DNA from: Bifidobacterium asteroides DSM 20089
GTDB taxonomy: Bacteria > Actinomycetota > Actinomycetes > Actinomycetales > Bifidobacteriaceae
Assembly (NCBI RefSeq): GCF_002715865.1
Contig: NZ_CP017696.1
Coordinates: 1,798,001-1,862,000, forward strand
DNA length: 64,000 bases
Direction of reading: 5' to 3'
This document shows, in pieces, positions 52,329-62,099 of the stretch. The translations under genes and the position numbers were made by a program. Position 1 is the stretch's first letter; each line of letters opens with the position of its first letter. The notes beneath the pieces are model-generated. The model ran no database searches, had not been told where the DNA came from, and saw only the letters and a list, made by a program, of their open reading frames with translations.

Positions 52329-53834
52329 ATGACGCAGAACACCAGCAATGCAGCGTCGAACACCAATCAATCCGACCGGGCCGGGCAAGAGCACCATGGC
52401 TACGGCAGCGTCAAGCGCAACCTCAAGACCCGCCACATCTCCATGATCGCCCTGGGCGGCTGCATCGGCACCGGCCTGTTCATGACCTCCGGCTCCACCA
52501 TCTCCACAGCCGGCCCCGGCGGAGGACTTCTGGCCTACATCGCCATGGGCGTCATGGTCTACTTCCTGATGACCAGTCTGGGCGAGCTGGCCACCCACCT
52601 TCCGGTGTCGGGATCCTTCGCCGCCTACAGTGCCCGCTACGTGGATCCGGCCCTGGGCTTTGCCATGGGCTGGGACTACTGGTTGAACTGGACCATCTCG
52701 GGTGCCGTGGACATCTCCACCGCCGCCCTGCTGATCCAGTACTGGTTGCCCCACACCCCAGGATGGATCTGGAGCCTGCTGGTCCTGGTCATCGTCTTCC
52801 TGATCAATGCCCTGACGGTCTCCGCATTCGGCGAGACCGAGTTCTGGCTCTCCCTGATCAAGGTGGCCACCATCATCGTCTTTCTGGTCATCGGCATGGC
52901 CATGATCTGCGGAATCATGTTCCAACCTGCAGTCGGCCTGAAGAACTTCACCTACAAGGATGCCCCCTTCGTGGGAGGATTCCCGGCCATCATGAGCGTC
53001 TTCCTGATTGCCGGCTACTCCTTCCAGGGCACCGAGGTGGTGGGTGTGACCGCTGGTGAATCCGAAAACCCCGGCAAGGCCGTTCCCAAGGCCATCAACG
53101 ATGTCTTCTGGCGAATCCTGCTCTTCTATGTGCTGTCCATCTTCGTCATCGCCGCCCTGATCCCCTACACCAGCCCCAACCTCCTGGGAGCCTCTGACGG
53201 GAACATCGCCATGTCGCCCTTCACCCTGGTCTTCCAGCGGGCCGGCCTGGCCTCGGCGGCCAGCGTCATGAACGCGGTGGTGCTGACATCCATCCTCTCG
53301 GCCGTCAACACCGGGGCCTATGCATCCAGCCGCATGCTCTACGGACTGGCCAAGGACCATTATGCCCCGGCCATCTTCGCCAAGACCACAAAGAGGGGCA
53401 TCCCCCTGGCGGCCCTGGTAGCCACGGTCTGCATGTCCCTGGCCACCTTTGCCTCCAGCATCTTCGGCCAGTCCTTCTATATGTGGCTGGTGACCGCCAC
53501 TGGGTTGACCGGGTTCATCGCCTGGATCGGCATCGCGCTGAGCCACTTCCGCTTCCGGAGGGCCTTCAAGCTCCAGGGACACGACCTGAGTGAACTCAAG
53601 TATCACTCCAAGCTCTATCCGTTCGGCCCGATCCTGGCCATGGTGCTCTGCGTCATCGTCATCGCCGGACAGGATATCCCCTCCCTGCTCAGCCTGAACT
53701 GGTCGCACATGGCCATGACCTACTTCAGCGTGGTGCTGGTCCTGGTCCTCTACCTGGGCTTCAAGTTCGTCAACCACACCAAGATCGTGCGCCTCAAGGA
53801 CATGGACGTGTCCGGCGCCGAATCCGCCCGCTGA
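52329..53834 (+). CDS. Paralogous lysine-type amino acid permease
   Basis: A 501-residue permease. It is very similar to the preceding protein throughout (shared blocks ALGGCIGTGLFMTSGSTIS, LGELATHLP, GFAMGW, ESENPGKAVPKAINDVFWRILLFY, IPYTSPNLL), so it is a tandem duplicate. Start 52329 follows AAAAGGAGGAGG; a longer upstream frame is rejected. The N-terminal 35 residues differ (Asn/Gln/Ser-rich). Its own upstream region lacks the L-box, so its control differs. Substrate may be lysine or another basic amino acid. Confidence 0.88.
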   Translation: MTQNTSNAASNTNQSDRAGQEHHGYGSVKRNLKTRHISMIALGGCIGTGLFMTSGSTISTAGPGGGLLAYIAMGVMVYFLMTSLGELATHLPVSGSFAAYSARYVDPALGFAMGWDYWLNWTISGAVDISTAALLIQYWLPHTPGWIWSLLVLVIVFLINALTVSAFGETEFWLSLIKVATIIVFLVIGMAMICGIMFQPAVGLKNFTYKDAPFVGGFPAIMSVFLIAGYSFQGTEVVGVTAGESENPGKAVPKAINDVFWRILLFYVLSIFVIAALIPYTSPNLLGASDGNIAMSPFTLVFQRAGLASAASVMNAVVLTSILSAVNTGAYASSRMLYGLAKDHYAPAIFAKTTKRGIPLAALVATVCMSLATFASSIFGQSFYMWLVTATGLTGFIAWIGIALSHFRFRRAFKLQGHDLSELKYHSKLYPFGPILAMVLCVIVIAGQDIPSLLSLNWSHMAMTYFSVVLVLVLYLGFKFVNHTKIVRLKDMDVSGAESAR

Positions 53835-53896
53835 AGCAGAAGGACACAGCAGGCACGGAGGACACCTTGTAAAAAACCGCGTCCTCTATAACCAAT

Positions 53897-53937
53897 GGTG
53901 CCCCACCCAGATGAATTGACCATATGGGTGGGGCACC
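53897..53937. terminator. Long hairpin after the permease pair
   Basis: GGTGCCCCACCCA (53897-53909) and TGGGTGGGGCACC (53925-53937) form a perfect 13-bp stem, 63 bases after the stop. There is no U run, so it is less certain as an intrinsic terminator. Confidence 0.6.
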
Positions 53938-54043
53938 GCCGTACATCCTCTGGCATTGCATATTGCACATATCCACATGACCGATCCGGTCAGTGAAACA
54001 ATCCGACCACACGATTGAAACGTAAGCGTCGGGTCATGATAAC

Positions 54044-54096
54044 AAAATGGCCGTTCCTTCATCGGCATTACATCCGGATGAGGGAACGGCCATTTG
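54044..54096 (-). terminator. Terminator after ilvC
   Basis: On the minus strand an AAATGGCCGTTCC-CTCATC arm pairs over about 19 bp, with one G-U, with GATGA-AGGAACGGCCATTT, followed by TTTTGTT. It lies about 50 bases past the ilvC stop. Confidence 0.88.
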
Positions 54097-54145
54097 CTGA
54101 ATGGTCAGTCGGACCAAACAGGGTCCTCCCAACAGAACCTAGAGG

Positions 54146-55195
<1,050 letters not shown>

Positions 55196-55972
55196 TATCT
55201 ACACTCCTTTATGTGCGGTCCGCGCCCTTCCTGGGCGGCTACAACCGCTTCACGCATAATTGTTCTACGACTTGATTCCAGTCAGTGGATGCTACTCATC
55301 GATTCCAAGCGCAGGATTTTGTCCATCTGCCGAAATCGAACTACCTGATGCACCTTCTGTGCATTCAACCATACTCGTGGCATGGCCGGCATAAGTTCCA
55401 CGACTCATTGTTCGGACGAAAAGCGGCTACCAGCCGCTCCGATACGCGTCATCTCCTTTCCGGCAATCAATTGGTCAACACTCATCGACACGAACAGGTA
55501 TGGCCTCATCAGCTAACTTGAATCTCGCCATCGGCAGGATGTTGAATCTTATTGTCGGAAAATCACGATTACGGATCCTGCCTGCGCTGACAGGATCCGA
55601 GTCTGCGTCGAATCAGCTCATCAGCGAAGACAAGCTAATAATTCGCAGCAATACCAAGAAGCAATTGAACTGTGCAGTCATCGCTGAAAGCCTCCTCTCC
55701 ATTTGTTTCGCATCAATCAGCTCCCCGCAGGAGCCAAGTACTGGCACCATATCGCCATTACAGAGTGGAGCGCCGAACGGGTTCACAATATGGACTATTC
55801 ACTTTCGCTTACGAGCAATTCAACAAAAATGACGCACAATTTTCCGCCGCACTTTTACCCATCGAACAACTCCAGACCAACCGGGCATATGCCTACCTTG
55901 AAACCGCTCTGGCATAATGTAGCGAAAAATCAACTCCAGCCCCCTCCCCATGCCAGGAAAGGGCTGAAAGGA
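55196..55972. other. Gene-poor region between sucrose phosphorylase and ilvC
   Basis: About 780 bases of mixed and AT-richer sequence. Several short overlapping open frames occur (for example plus 55500-55832) but with no family match or good ribosome-binding site. It holds the ilvC promoter on the minus strand. I saw no T-box or known riboswitch in it. Confidence 0.45.
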
Positions 55973-57553
55973 TCACTCGCCCAGGTCTGTCAACAAATCA
56001 CGACATAGGTGCGAACCCTGAGCATCCGACCAGACCAACGTGGCGAGAGAGGGATCTTTGCCTGACGATTGCGGGCTGGCATTTCCGCCGTTTTCCCCTA
56101 TTGTCTCCGTTCGGTCACTCAGAGCCGGGAAGGTGCCGATAGCGGCGAATGGGCAGAAGATCAGCTCAGCCTTACTAGTCTTTCCCTGCCAGACAAGACG
56201 AAGCGCGCCACGTGTCGCATCGATTCGATAAGAGAATTTGCCATTGAAGGCATCCAGCTTATTGCGCAATCGACACAGAGCGTTCAAGGAGCGAACGACC
56301 GGTCTTGTCAGATTCCGCTCAATCTCCCCTTCGGTGTAGTAGTGCCTGTTGATATCTCGACCATTGCGGGTTCTCGCCAGCAGATCCATGTCATTGGCAC
56401 CGGCCAGTGCCCCGACATAATAGACCTGAGGCACCCCTGGAAGGAAGAACTGAACGGCTCTTGCAGCCAGGTAGGCCCTGTCATGGCAAGCCAATGCCGA
56501 GTAATAGGTCGTATTGATTTGATACAGGTCCAGATTGCTGGCAGCAGCTCCAGTGGCAGCTTCCGATTGGCCGTGAGTGTTGCAGTGAATTGTCCGGACC
56601 AGTTGGTCCACGGCCGCATCATCCACGAGCCCTTTCAGTGAACGGTTCATCTGGTCAGCGCCGATATCTATCACTCCGATCCCATCATGGGTATCCAGGA
56701 CAGTGACCGCATTGATCGGTCTGACCTCGATCCAATGGGCCAGTGCCGCGATATCTCCAGTGAAGATCGTATGCAGCAGCAGAGGCGGCAGGGCGAAATC
56801 GTAAACCCTGTCGACTTTGGAGGCTATATCAATCTGCTTGCGATAATTGGAGTGGACCTCAATCAAAGTCTCCAAACCCCGAGTGGCAGCTTCCTGTTTG
56901 ATACGAGTGATGAGGTCGAAAGTCTTGGGCGTCATAAAACAACTGGTGCCTGCCTGCTTGGCTCCATACCCGACGGCATCCAAACGGATGTAGCTGACAT
57001 TGCTGGCCGCCAAACGATCAAGTATAGACGTCAGATACGCCCATCCCTGGGACGAATCGGTGTCGATGTCAACTTGCTGTGGAGTAAAAGTAGTCCAGAC
57101 CAGCCGGGTTTCGCCTGCCCAGATATAGTGGGTGAAAGGCAGGCCCGGGCGCGGCCGATATATGCGCGCCAGATCTTCTTCATCAGCCCCATCAGGAAAG
57201 ACCGAAGACATGGTCAAGAACATCGAATAGTACGGGCTCGCCTTCCCCTTGACCCTGACCTCCCGGAACTGCTCGGACTCCGAGGACATGTGATTGACGA
57301 TAGCGTCAACCATGATTTTGTGCGATCGACTCAGCTCCGCGACGTCGTCCCAAGTGCCCAGCCTTGGATCCACCTGACGATGGTCAATGGGATCGAAGCC
57401 GGCATCAGCACCATCGTAGGGGGTGAAAAAAGGCAGAATGTGGACCCCCTGATACACGCCATCAAAATACGTACGCAACACTCTGGTCAAGGAGGCCAGG
57501 GTATCGCCTCCAAACCTGTTTGCATATGTAATGAGTTGAACCTTGTTGTCCAT
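55973..57553 (-). CDS. scrP: Sucrose phosphorylase (GH13_18)
   Basis: A 526-residue cytoplasmic enzyme that converts sucrose and phosphate to alpha-glucose 1-phosphate and fructose, saving ATP. The active-site residues fall at the same numbers as in the B. adolescentis enzyme: Asp192 (RLDAVGYGAKQAGTSCF), Glu232 (LIEVHSNY) and Asp290 (LDTHDGIGVIDIG). Start 57553 (MDNKVQLITYANRFGG) has AGGAGG upstream; codons before it are rejected. It is about 20 residues longer than that enzyme at the C-terminus. A LacI regulator is divergent. No sucrose transporter gene is adjacent. Confidence 0.93.
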   Translation of the reverse strand: MDNKVQLITYANRFGGDTLASLTRVLRTYFDGVYQGVHILPFFTPYDGADAGFDPIDHRQVDPRLGTWDDVAELSRSHKIMVDAIVNHMSSESEQFREVRVKGKASPYYSMFLTMSSVFPDGADEEDLARIYRPRPGLPFTHYIWAGETRLVWTTFTPQQVDIDTDSSQGWAYLTSILDRLAASNVSYIRLDAVGYGAKQAGTSCFMTPKTFDLITRIKQEAATRGLETLIEVHSNYRKQIDIASKVDRVYDFALPPLLLHTIFTGDIAALAHWIEVRPINAVTVLDTHDGIGVIDIGADQMNRSLKGLVDDAAVDQLVRTIHCNTHGQSEAATGAAASNLDLYQINTTYYSALACHDRAYLAARAVQFFLPGVPQVYYVGALAGANDMDLLARTRNGRDINRHYYTEGEIERNLTRPVVRSLNALCRLRNKLDAFNGKFSYRIDATRGALRLVWQGKTSKAELIFCPFAAIGTFPALSDRTETIGENGGNASPQSSGKDPSLATLVWSDAQGSHLCRDLLTDLGE

Positions 57554-57588
57554 CCGTCCTCCTGAGCGCGGCAACCAACAGTGTTACC

Positions 57589-57657
57589 TAATCGTTTAGA
57601 TAAGCCTAATATAGTAGCCAGTGAGTACTTTGCATCTCTGCTCCGAAAACGATCGTT
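57589..57657. promoter_or_regulatory. Two candidate LacI operators between scrP and its regulator
   Basis: AACGATCGTT (57648-57657) is a perfect 10-base palindrome with the central CG typical of LacI sites. TAATCGTTTAGA (57589-57600; TCTAAACGATTA on the other strand) shares the AACGAT half. They lie in the 166-base divergent region and could let one protein control both genes. Inference from position and symmetry. Confidence 0.55.
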
Positions 57658-57719
57658 GAATCTGGAACGAAGATGAAAATAATATGCTTGCCATTTTCGC
57701 TGGGACTACTGGAGGATTC

Positions 57720-58751
57720 ATGAGCAGACAAGCCACAATCAAGGATGTGGCTCGGGAAGCGGGCGTGTCGACCTTCACAGTATCCAAAGCCCTACGCGAT
57801 CAGCCTCATGTCGCCCCTGAGACTCGCAAAAGGGTGTTGAGGGCTGCGGCCAGGCTCAATTACTCAGCGTCAAAATCAGCTGCCGCACTGGTCAGCGGAA
57901 AGACCAAAAGAGTCGCCCTGCTGATAGGAGAACAGATAACCGGTTGGTTCAATGGGAACATTCAGGAAGGCGCCTATGATGTGCTGAGCGCCCATGGCTA
58001 CGATCTGCTCATCTACCGAGCCGGAACAAGCGAGGAGCGGGCCGCTTTCTTCAGGAATCTTCCCGCCAAGCGCAACGCCGATGCCATTATCGTGGTCTCT
58101 TTCACCCTGACGCAAAAGGAGACCAAGGCCCTTCAAGAATTGGATATGCCCATCGTCGCGATCCACTCAGGTGCCACATCGTTCAGTCAGGGATCCATCC
58201 GTATAGACGATTGCGAATCCGAAATTGAAGCAGTGCAGCACTTGGCATCGTTGGGCCATACAAGGTTCTGCTTTCTCGACAGATTCAACCCTTTGCCTGA
58301 GTACTCCTGGGGCGCCAACCAACGCATCATCGGTTACAAGAAGGCCATCGACCGCTACCACTTGGTAGACTGCGGAGTACTCACCATGGATCCAGACAGG
58401 GAGCATCCTGCCAGGACAGCAGCGGATCGGATCGCCTCCATGACACCAGCCCCCACAGCCATCTGCGCCTGGTCTGACGATTGCGCCTTGGCTCTTCTGT
58501 CTGAACTGCGCCAGGCTGAGATCAGGGTGCCCGACGTCGTCTCGATCATGGGATTCGACTCCTCGGATGTGGCCGCTCTGGCCGGCTTGTCTTCAGTAGC
58601 CCAGCCGGCCAGAGACATAGGAGCCGAGGCCGCCAGAAAGGCCCTGCAGCTCATCGACGGCTCACCCTTAACCGAACCGCACACACAGGTCAAGACTCAT
58701 ATCATCGACAGGGCCACCACCGGTTCGGCTCCTAAGGACGAGGGACGTTGA
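57720..58751 (+). CDS. LacI-family transcriptional regulator, probably of sucrose use
   Basis: A 343-residue regulator. The helix-turn-helix is ATIKDVAREAGVSTFTVSKALRDQ, followed by the hinge helix and a sugar-binding domain with RVALLIGEQITGWFNGNIQEG and STRFCFLDRF-type blocks. Start 57720 (MSRQATIKDVA) has GGAGG six bases upstream. It is divergent to sucrose phosphorylase, with operator-like palindromes between. Sucrose or fructose may be the inducer; this is not visible in the sequence. Its last 20 bases overlap the GH1 remnant on the other strand. Confidence 0.88.
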   Translation: MSRQATIKDVAREAGVSTFTVSKALRDQPHVAPETRKRVLRAAARLNYSASKSAAALVSGKTKRVALLIGEQITGWFNGNIQEGAYDVLSAHGYDLLIYRAGTSEERAAFFRNLPAKRNADAIIVVSFTLTQKETKALQELDMPIVAIHSGATSFSQGSIRIDDCESEIEAVQHLASLGHTRFCFLDRFNPLPEYSWGANQRIIGYKKAIDRYHLVDCGVLTMDPDREHPARTAADRIASMTPAPTAICAWSDDCALALLSELRQAEIRVPDVVSIMGFDSSDVAALAGLSSVAQPARDIGAEAARKALQLIDGSPLTEPHTQVKTHIIDRATTGSAPKDEGR

Positions 58752-59098
58752 GCGTACCTGTCCTGGCGACCTGACCCAGCCAAGTCAAAGAAGGCTTGGG
58801 AGTTCGCTTGAATGTCTTGCGGTCCACGCTGATAAGACCAAATGTTGGATCGTATGAACCCCACTCATAGTTGTCGAGCAATGACCAGTGAAGATAACCC
58901 AAAACATCAATCCCCAGGTCCATGGCTTTCTTGAGACCCACAAGGGCATCGTGAGTGTAGTCGATTCTGCGTGCGTCATTATCAGTGGCCAGACCATTCT
59001 CTGTCACGAAGACCGGAACGCCACCGGTCAGATTCGAGGCAGTCTGCACACCGACCCAATCATCTCCAGCTGCGTGCTCGAAGAAGAAAGTCTCGCGC
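58732..59098 (-). pseudogene. GH1 beta-glucosidase C-terminal remnant
   Basis: About 120 codons equal to the C-terminal quarter of a GH1 beta-glucosidase. It includes VFVTENGLAT with the nucleophile Glu, then DYTHDALVGLKKAMDLGIDVLGYLHWSLLDNYEW and GLISVDRKTFKRTPKPSLTWL. Reading upstream, ETFFFEHAAGDDWVGVQT is still in frame before a TAG stop near 59100. The remaining three quarters of the enzyme, with the acid/base motif, are missing. It is a broken gene left by a deletion; the next 180 bases are not recognisable. Confidence 0.85.
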
Positions 59099-59276
59099 TA
59101 ATAGGCGTAATCGCTAGTTTCCTGCTCACAGCCAAGCATGGCATGAAAAGCCTGAGCAGCAGTACCCGTTATTCCGTCCACCACCATCTTCGGACCGCGA
59201 TCTCATCCGAACCTCTTTGCCCAGGTAGCAAAACGCCCAGGCATTGTCATGTCAATCGACGCCGGGCTGGAGCACA

Positions 59277-59312
59277 AATAAGATGGCGGCCCATTATGGC
59301 CGCCATCTTATT
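59277..59312 (-). terminator. Terminator after the MHS transporter
   Basis: AATAAGATGGCGGCC (59277-59291) and GGCCGCCATCTTATT (59298-59312) form a perfect 15-bp stem with a 6-base loop. On the minus strand CTTATTTG follows. Confidence 0.9.
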
Positions 59313-59346
59313 GAGATTCCAATGGATCTCACGGAGAAGACGAAAA

Positions 59347-60705
59347 CTACTTGGTGAAGTCCACATCCTTGGTTTCGTGGCAGGTCAGCACTGCCACCAG
59401 GCAGCAGACCGCCATGACGGCCAGGTAGAGCCCGACCGAGCGCACTCCCCAGTGGGAGGAGAGCCAGGTGGCGATGGTAGGCACGAAGGCCGCGCCCACG
59501 ATGGCCGCCAAGTTGTAGCCGATGCCGGAACCCGAGTAGCGCACGTTGGCGTCAAAGAGCTCCGGCAGGAAGGCGCCGATGGGCCCGAAGGCGATGCCCA
59601 TCAGGGCGAACCCGACGCAGAGGAAGACCATGACCTGGAAGGTGTTGTGATGGGCCATGAGCAGGTAGGGGAAGACCAGGCTGAAGACCACCAGCATGAC
59701 GGAGCTGCCGATCAGCACCCGGCGACGTCCGATGCGGTCCGCATAGACGCAGGCCAGCACGATGAAGAGAGCGAAGACCAGGATGGAGACCATGAGCATG
59801 AGCAGATACTCCTGATTGGTGAAGCCCAGTCCGCCGCCGCCCTGGGACTTGGGCTTGGTGCCGTAGGCCAGGGACCAAGTAGCCAGGGTGTAGAAGAGGG
59901 TGTAGGTGACTGCGACCAGGAAGGTGGCCTGGAGCACCTGGCGCCAGCTCTTGCGGAAGACCTCCAACAGCGGGGTCTTGACGACCTTCTGCTGATCCAG
60001 AGCCATCTGGAAGATGGGGGTCTCCTGCATGGAGACGCGCACGGCCAGTCCTACGACCACCAGGATGGCGGAGAGCAGGAAGGGAACACGCCAGCCCCAG
60101 CTCAGCATCTGCTCGGGGGTGCAGAAAATCTCTAACAGGAAGTAGGTCCCGTTGGCCAGGAAGAAGCCGATGGGGGCGCCCAGCTCAGGGAAGGAGCCGT
60201 AGAGCGCCCTCTTGCCTTCCGGGGCGTTCTCGGTGGCCACCAGGGCCGCGCCAGACCACTCGCCGCCCAGGCCTATTCCTTGGACGAACCGGCAGAGGCA
60301 GAGGACCACCACAGCCCAGAGTCCCCATGTGGCATAGGTGGGCAGGACGCCGATCAGAACTGTGGAACAGCCCATGGTCAGCAGCGAGACCACGAGCGTG
60401 GTCTTGCGTCCCTGACGATCCCCAAAGTGTCCGAAGATCAAGGATCCCAGTGGCCGCGCGATGAAAGCGATGGCGAAGGTCAGCAGAGAGGCCAGGAGGG
60501 CCACAGTCGGATCGGTTTTGGGGAAGAAAAGCTTGGGGAAATAGTTGGCCGAAGCCGTCCCGTAAGCGTAGAAATCGTAGAACTCGATGGCCGTGCCGAC
60601 CATGGAGGCCCCGATGACTGTGCGGACCGAGCTACGAGAGACCGCTGGCCTACCCGCCGCGCTCGGACTTTCCACTTCGTTTGTATGTTTCTCCATCACC
60701 ATCAT
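59347..60705 (-). CDS. MHS-family MFS transporter
   Basis: A 452-residue MFS symporter of the ShiA/ProP type with 12 membrane segments: GASMVGTAIEFYDFYAYGTAS (TM1), RPLGSLIFGHFGDRQGRKTTL, RFVQGIGLGGEWSGAALVATENAPEGKRALYGS. Among MHS proteins GGEWSGAALVATENAP and the gap SFPELGAPIGFF are close to shikimate and dicarboxylate carriers. The start at 60705 follows GGAGAG. Its terminator is strong. Its neighbours give no clue to the substrate. It replaces what might once have been a GH1 region. Confidence 0.85.
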   Translation of the reverse strand: MMVMEKHTNEVESPSAAGRPAVSRSSVRTVIGASMVGTAIEFYDFYAYGTASANYFPKLFFPKTDPTVALLASLLTFAIAFIARPLGSLIFGHFGDRQGRKTTLVVSLLTMGCSTVLIGVLPTYATWGLWAVVVLCLCRFVQGIGLGGEWSGAALVATENAPEGKRALYGSFPELGAPIGFFLANGTYFLLEIFCTPEQMLSWGWRVPFLLSAILVVVGLAVRVSMQETPIFQMALDQQKVVKTPLLEVFRKSWRQVLQATFLVAVTYTLFYTLATWSLAYGTKPKSQGGGGLGFTNQEYLLMLMVSILVFALFIVLACVYADRIGRRRVLIGSSVMLVVFSLVFPYLLMAHHNTFQVMVFLCVGFALMGIAFGPIGAFLPELFDANVRYSGSGIGYNLAAIVGAAFVPTIATWLSSHWGVRSVGLYLAVMAVCCLVAVLTCHETKDVDFTK

Positions 60706-61044
60706 CTCTTTCTCTCCAGCCGATTTCTTTAACTGTCTAACCGGCATTTATGAAAAGATCCCGACATGAGCAGGATCCGATGAGATGAAGTTGATCTACT
60801 TAGCGGCCCTGCCTTCCGGCGGGGTCGCACAATCCGAAGATCGACGAATCAGTCCGCCTGCGAAGACGGGCTAATAATTCGAACTGACACGGCACTAACA
60901 CTTGCCATACCATACTTCCACGTCATCGAAACGAACCTCCTTCCATCGTCGTCCAGCGGATGAAACCACCACCCGCAATGCCTCTGACCATAAATCCGAC
61001 TATCTGAGTAGGTGCCTGATAGTCCAATATGCGAAACAGCAGAT
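60706..61044. other. Intergenic region between the MHS transporter and apbE
   Basis: About 340 bases, no supported gene. It contains the promoter of the MHS transporter gene. A minus-strand frame across 60849-61448 overlaps apbE in another frame and is not a gene. Confidence 0.4.
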
Positions 61045-62064
61045 TCATCGCAATGCAATAGGATGACTATCCAAGTTGGTGAACACCTCACCAGGAAATG
61101 CGGATGAGACGATGAACCGTCGATCCGAACGAAGCACGGCGCAGGAATAATCCACATGAAACGCCAGATCTGACGGATCCATAAGGAACAGGGCCGTCGC
61201 CAGGCCATCGGCAACTGCAGTAGGGAAAGAGCCAGAACCGACAAGCGCCCATGTAGCAAGAACCTGCCGCACGGGAGTACCGTCAATTGCATTGAGAATA
61301 TGGTGGAGACTGATAAGACCAGCTTCACCATCCCTTTCGTAACGAGAGGCCCAATGCCTGCGACTGGGAGCCGAAGCACACAAAGCACCCGATGACAGCG
61401 AGACGACACCCACCGCATTGGTTTGATCATCGGGATCCTCCATGGCAACAGTGATCGGCATTGACGTCTGCACCCCTATGTCGCCCCCCGCATCGATCAC
61501 ATACCCGCCGGCATCCGCCAAGAAGGCGCCCAACAGATCGACTAGAAACCCCTTGCCCATGGCCCCGAAGTCCAGATGGATCGGACCTGCCGTTATCAAG
61601 GTCGCTCCGTTCCGCCGAACATCATGAGCCCAGGTTGGACGACCATGTATGCGCCCCAATTTTCCTAAGGCGCCTGCCTGCATAACGAAACTCATATCCG
61701 GACCGTAACCAAGTGCCACCAGGTCAGCGCCCACGGCAGGGTCAAGCCGCCCCTCAGTCAGGGCATAAAAACGGTCATACATTTCAAAAAGAGGACAGCA
61801 GTACGAAGGAAAAACAAATTCTCCGCCATTGTCGGCCTTTGCCATGGCAGCGAGCAGTGAATCGGTACGAAATCGGGAAAGCGCCGACTCATAATCCTCT
61901 ATCAGATCCGCCATCCTCTTACGAACCTTGGCTGGCACCCGTTTTGCCGTATTGATGATGATTCCCGTACCCAGGGCCTGGGGAAAGGTCAGAACATATG
62001 GCAGAGATTCCAGCCCACCCAAGGAACCAGAATTGTGGTCAGCAGAAGACAAAACATGTGCCAT
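61045..62064 (-). CDS. apbE: FAD:protein FMN transferase (ApbE)
   Basis: A 339-residue ApbE family protein that attaches FMN covalently to Ser or Thr of exported proteins. Key blocks are LTEGRLDPAVGADLVALGYGP, LDFGAMGKGFLVDLLGAFLADAG with the GKG motif, DAGGDIGVQ, and FPTAVADGLATALFLM with the Mg2+-binding Asp. No signal peptide or lipobox is seen, unlike many ApbE proteins, so it may act from the cytoplasmic side or the N-terminus may be atypical. The GH172 gene lies just upstream on the same strand. A plausible client is the FMN-binding lipoprotein at 38155-38700. Confidence 0.88.
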   Translation of the reverse strand: MAHVLSSADHNSGSLGGLESLPYVLTFPQALGTGIIINTAKRVPAKVRKRMADLIEDYESALSRFRTDSLLAAMAKADNGGEFVFPSYCCPLFEMYDRFYALTEGRLDPAVGADLVALGYGPDMSFVMQAGALGKLGRIHGRPTWAHDVRRNGATLITAGPIHLDFGAMGKGFLVDLLGAFLADAGGYVIDAGGDIGVQTSMPITVAMEDPDDQTNAVGVVSLSSGALCASAPSRRHWASRYERDGEAGLISLHHILNAIDGTPVRQVLATWALVGSGSFPTAVADGLATALFLMDPSDLAFHVDYSCAVLRSDRRFIVSSAFPGEVFTNLDSHPIALR

Positions 62065-62099
62065 ACAGCGATTCTATTCTCCAGCGGTCTTCCTTCGCG

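Noticed and set aside
52215-53777. A 520-codon minus-strand frame over the second lysine-type permease
   Set aside because: It is a high-GC antisense shadow; a similar one lies over the first permease, mirroring their shared sequence.
55500-55917. Overlapping plus-strand frames of 81-110 codons
   Set aside because: They overlap each other in different frames and lack ribosome-binding sites and any recognisable domain.
60849-61448. 199-codon minus-strand frame
   Set aside because: It overlaps apbE in another frame, and the apbE frame has full family motifs.
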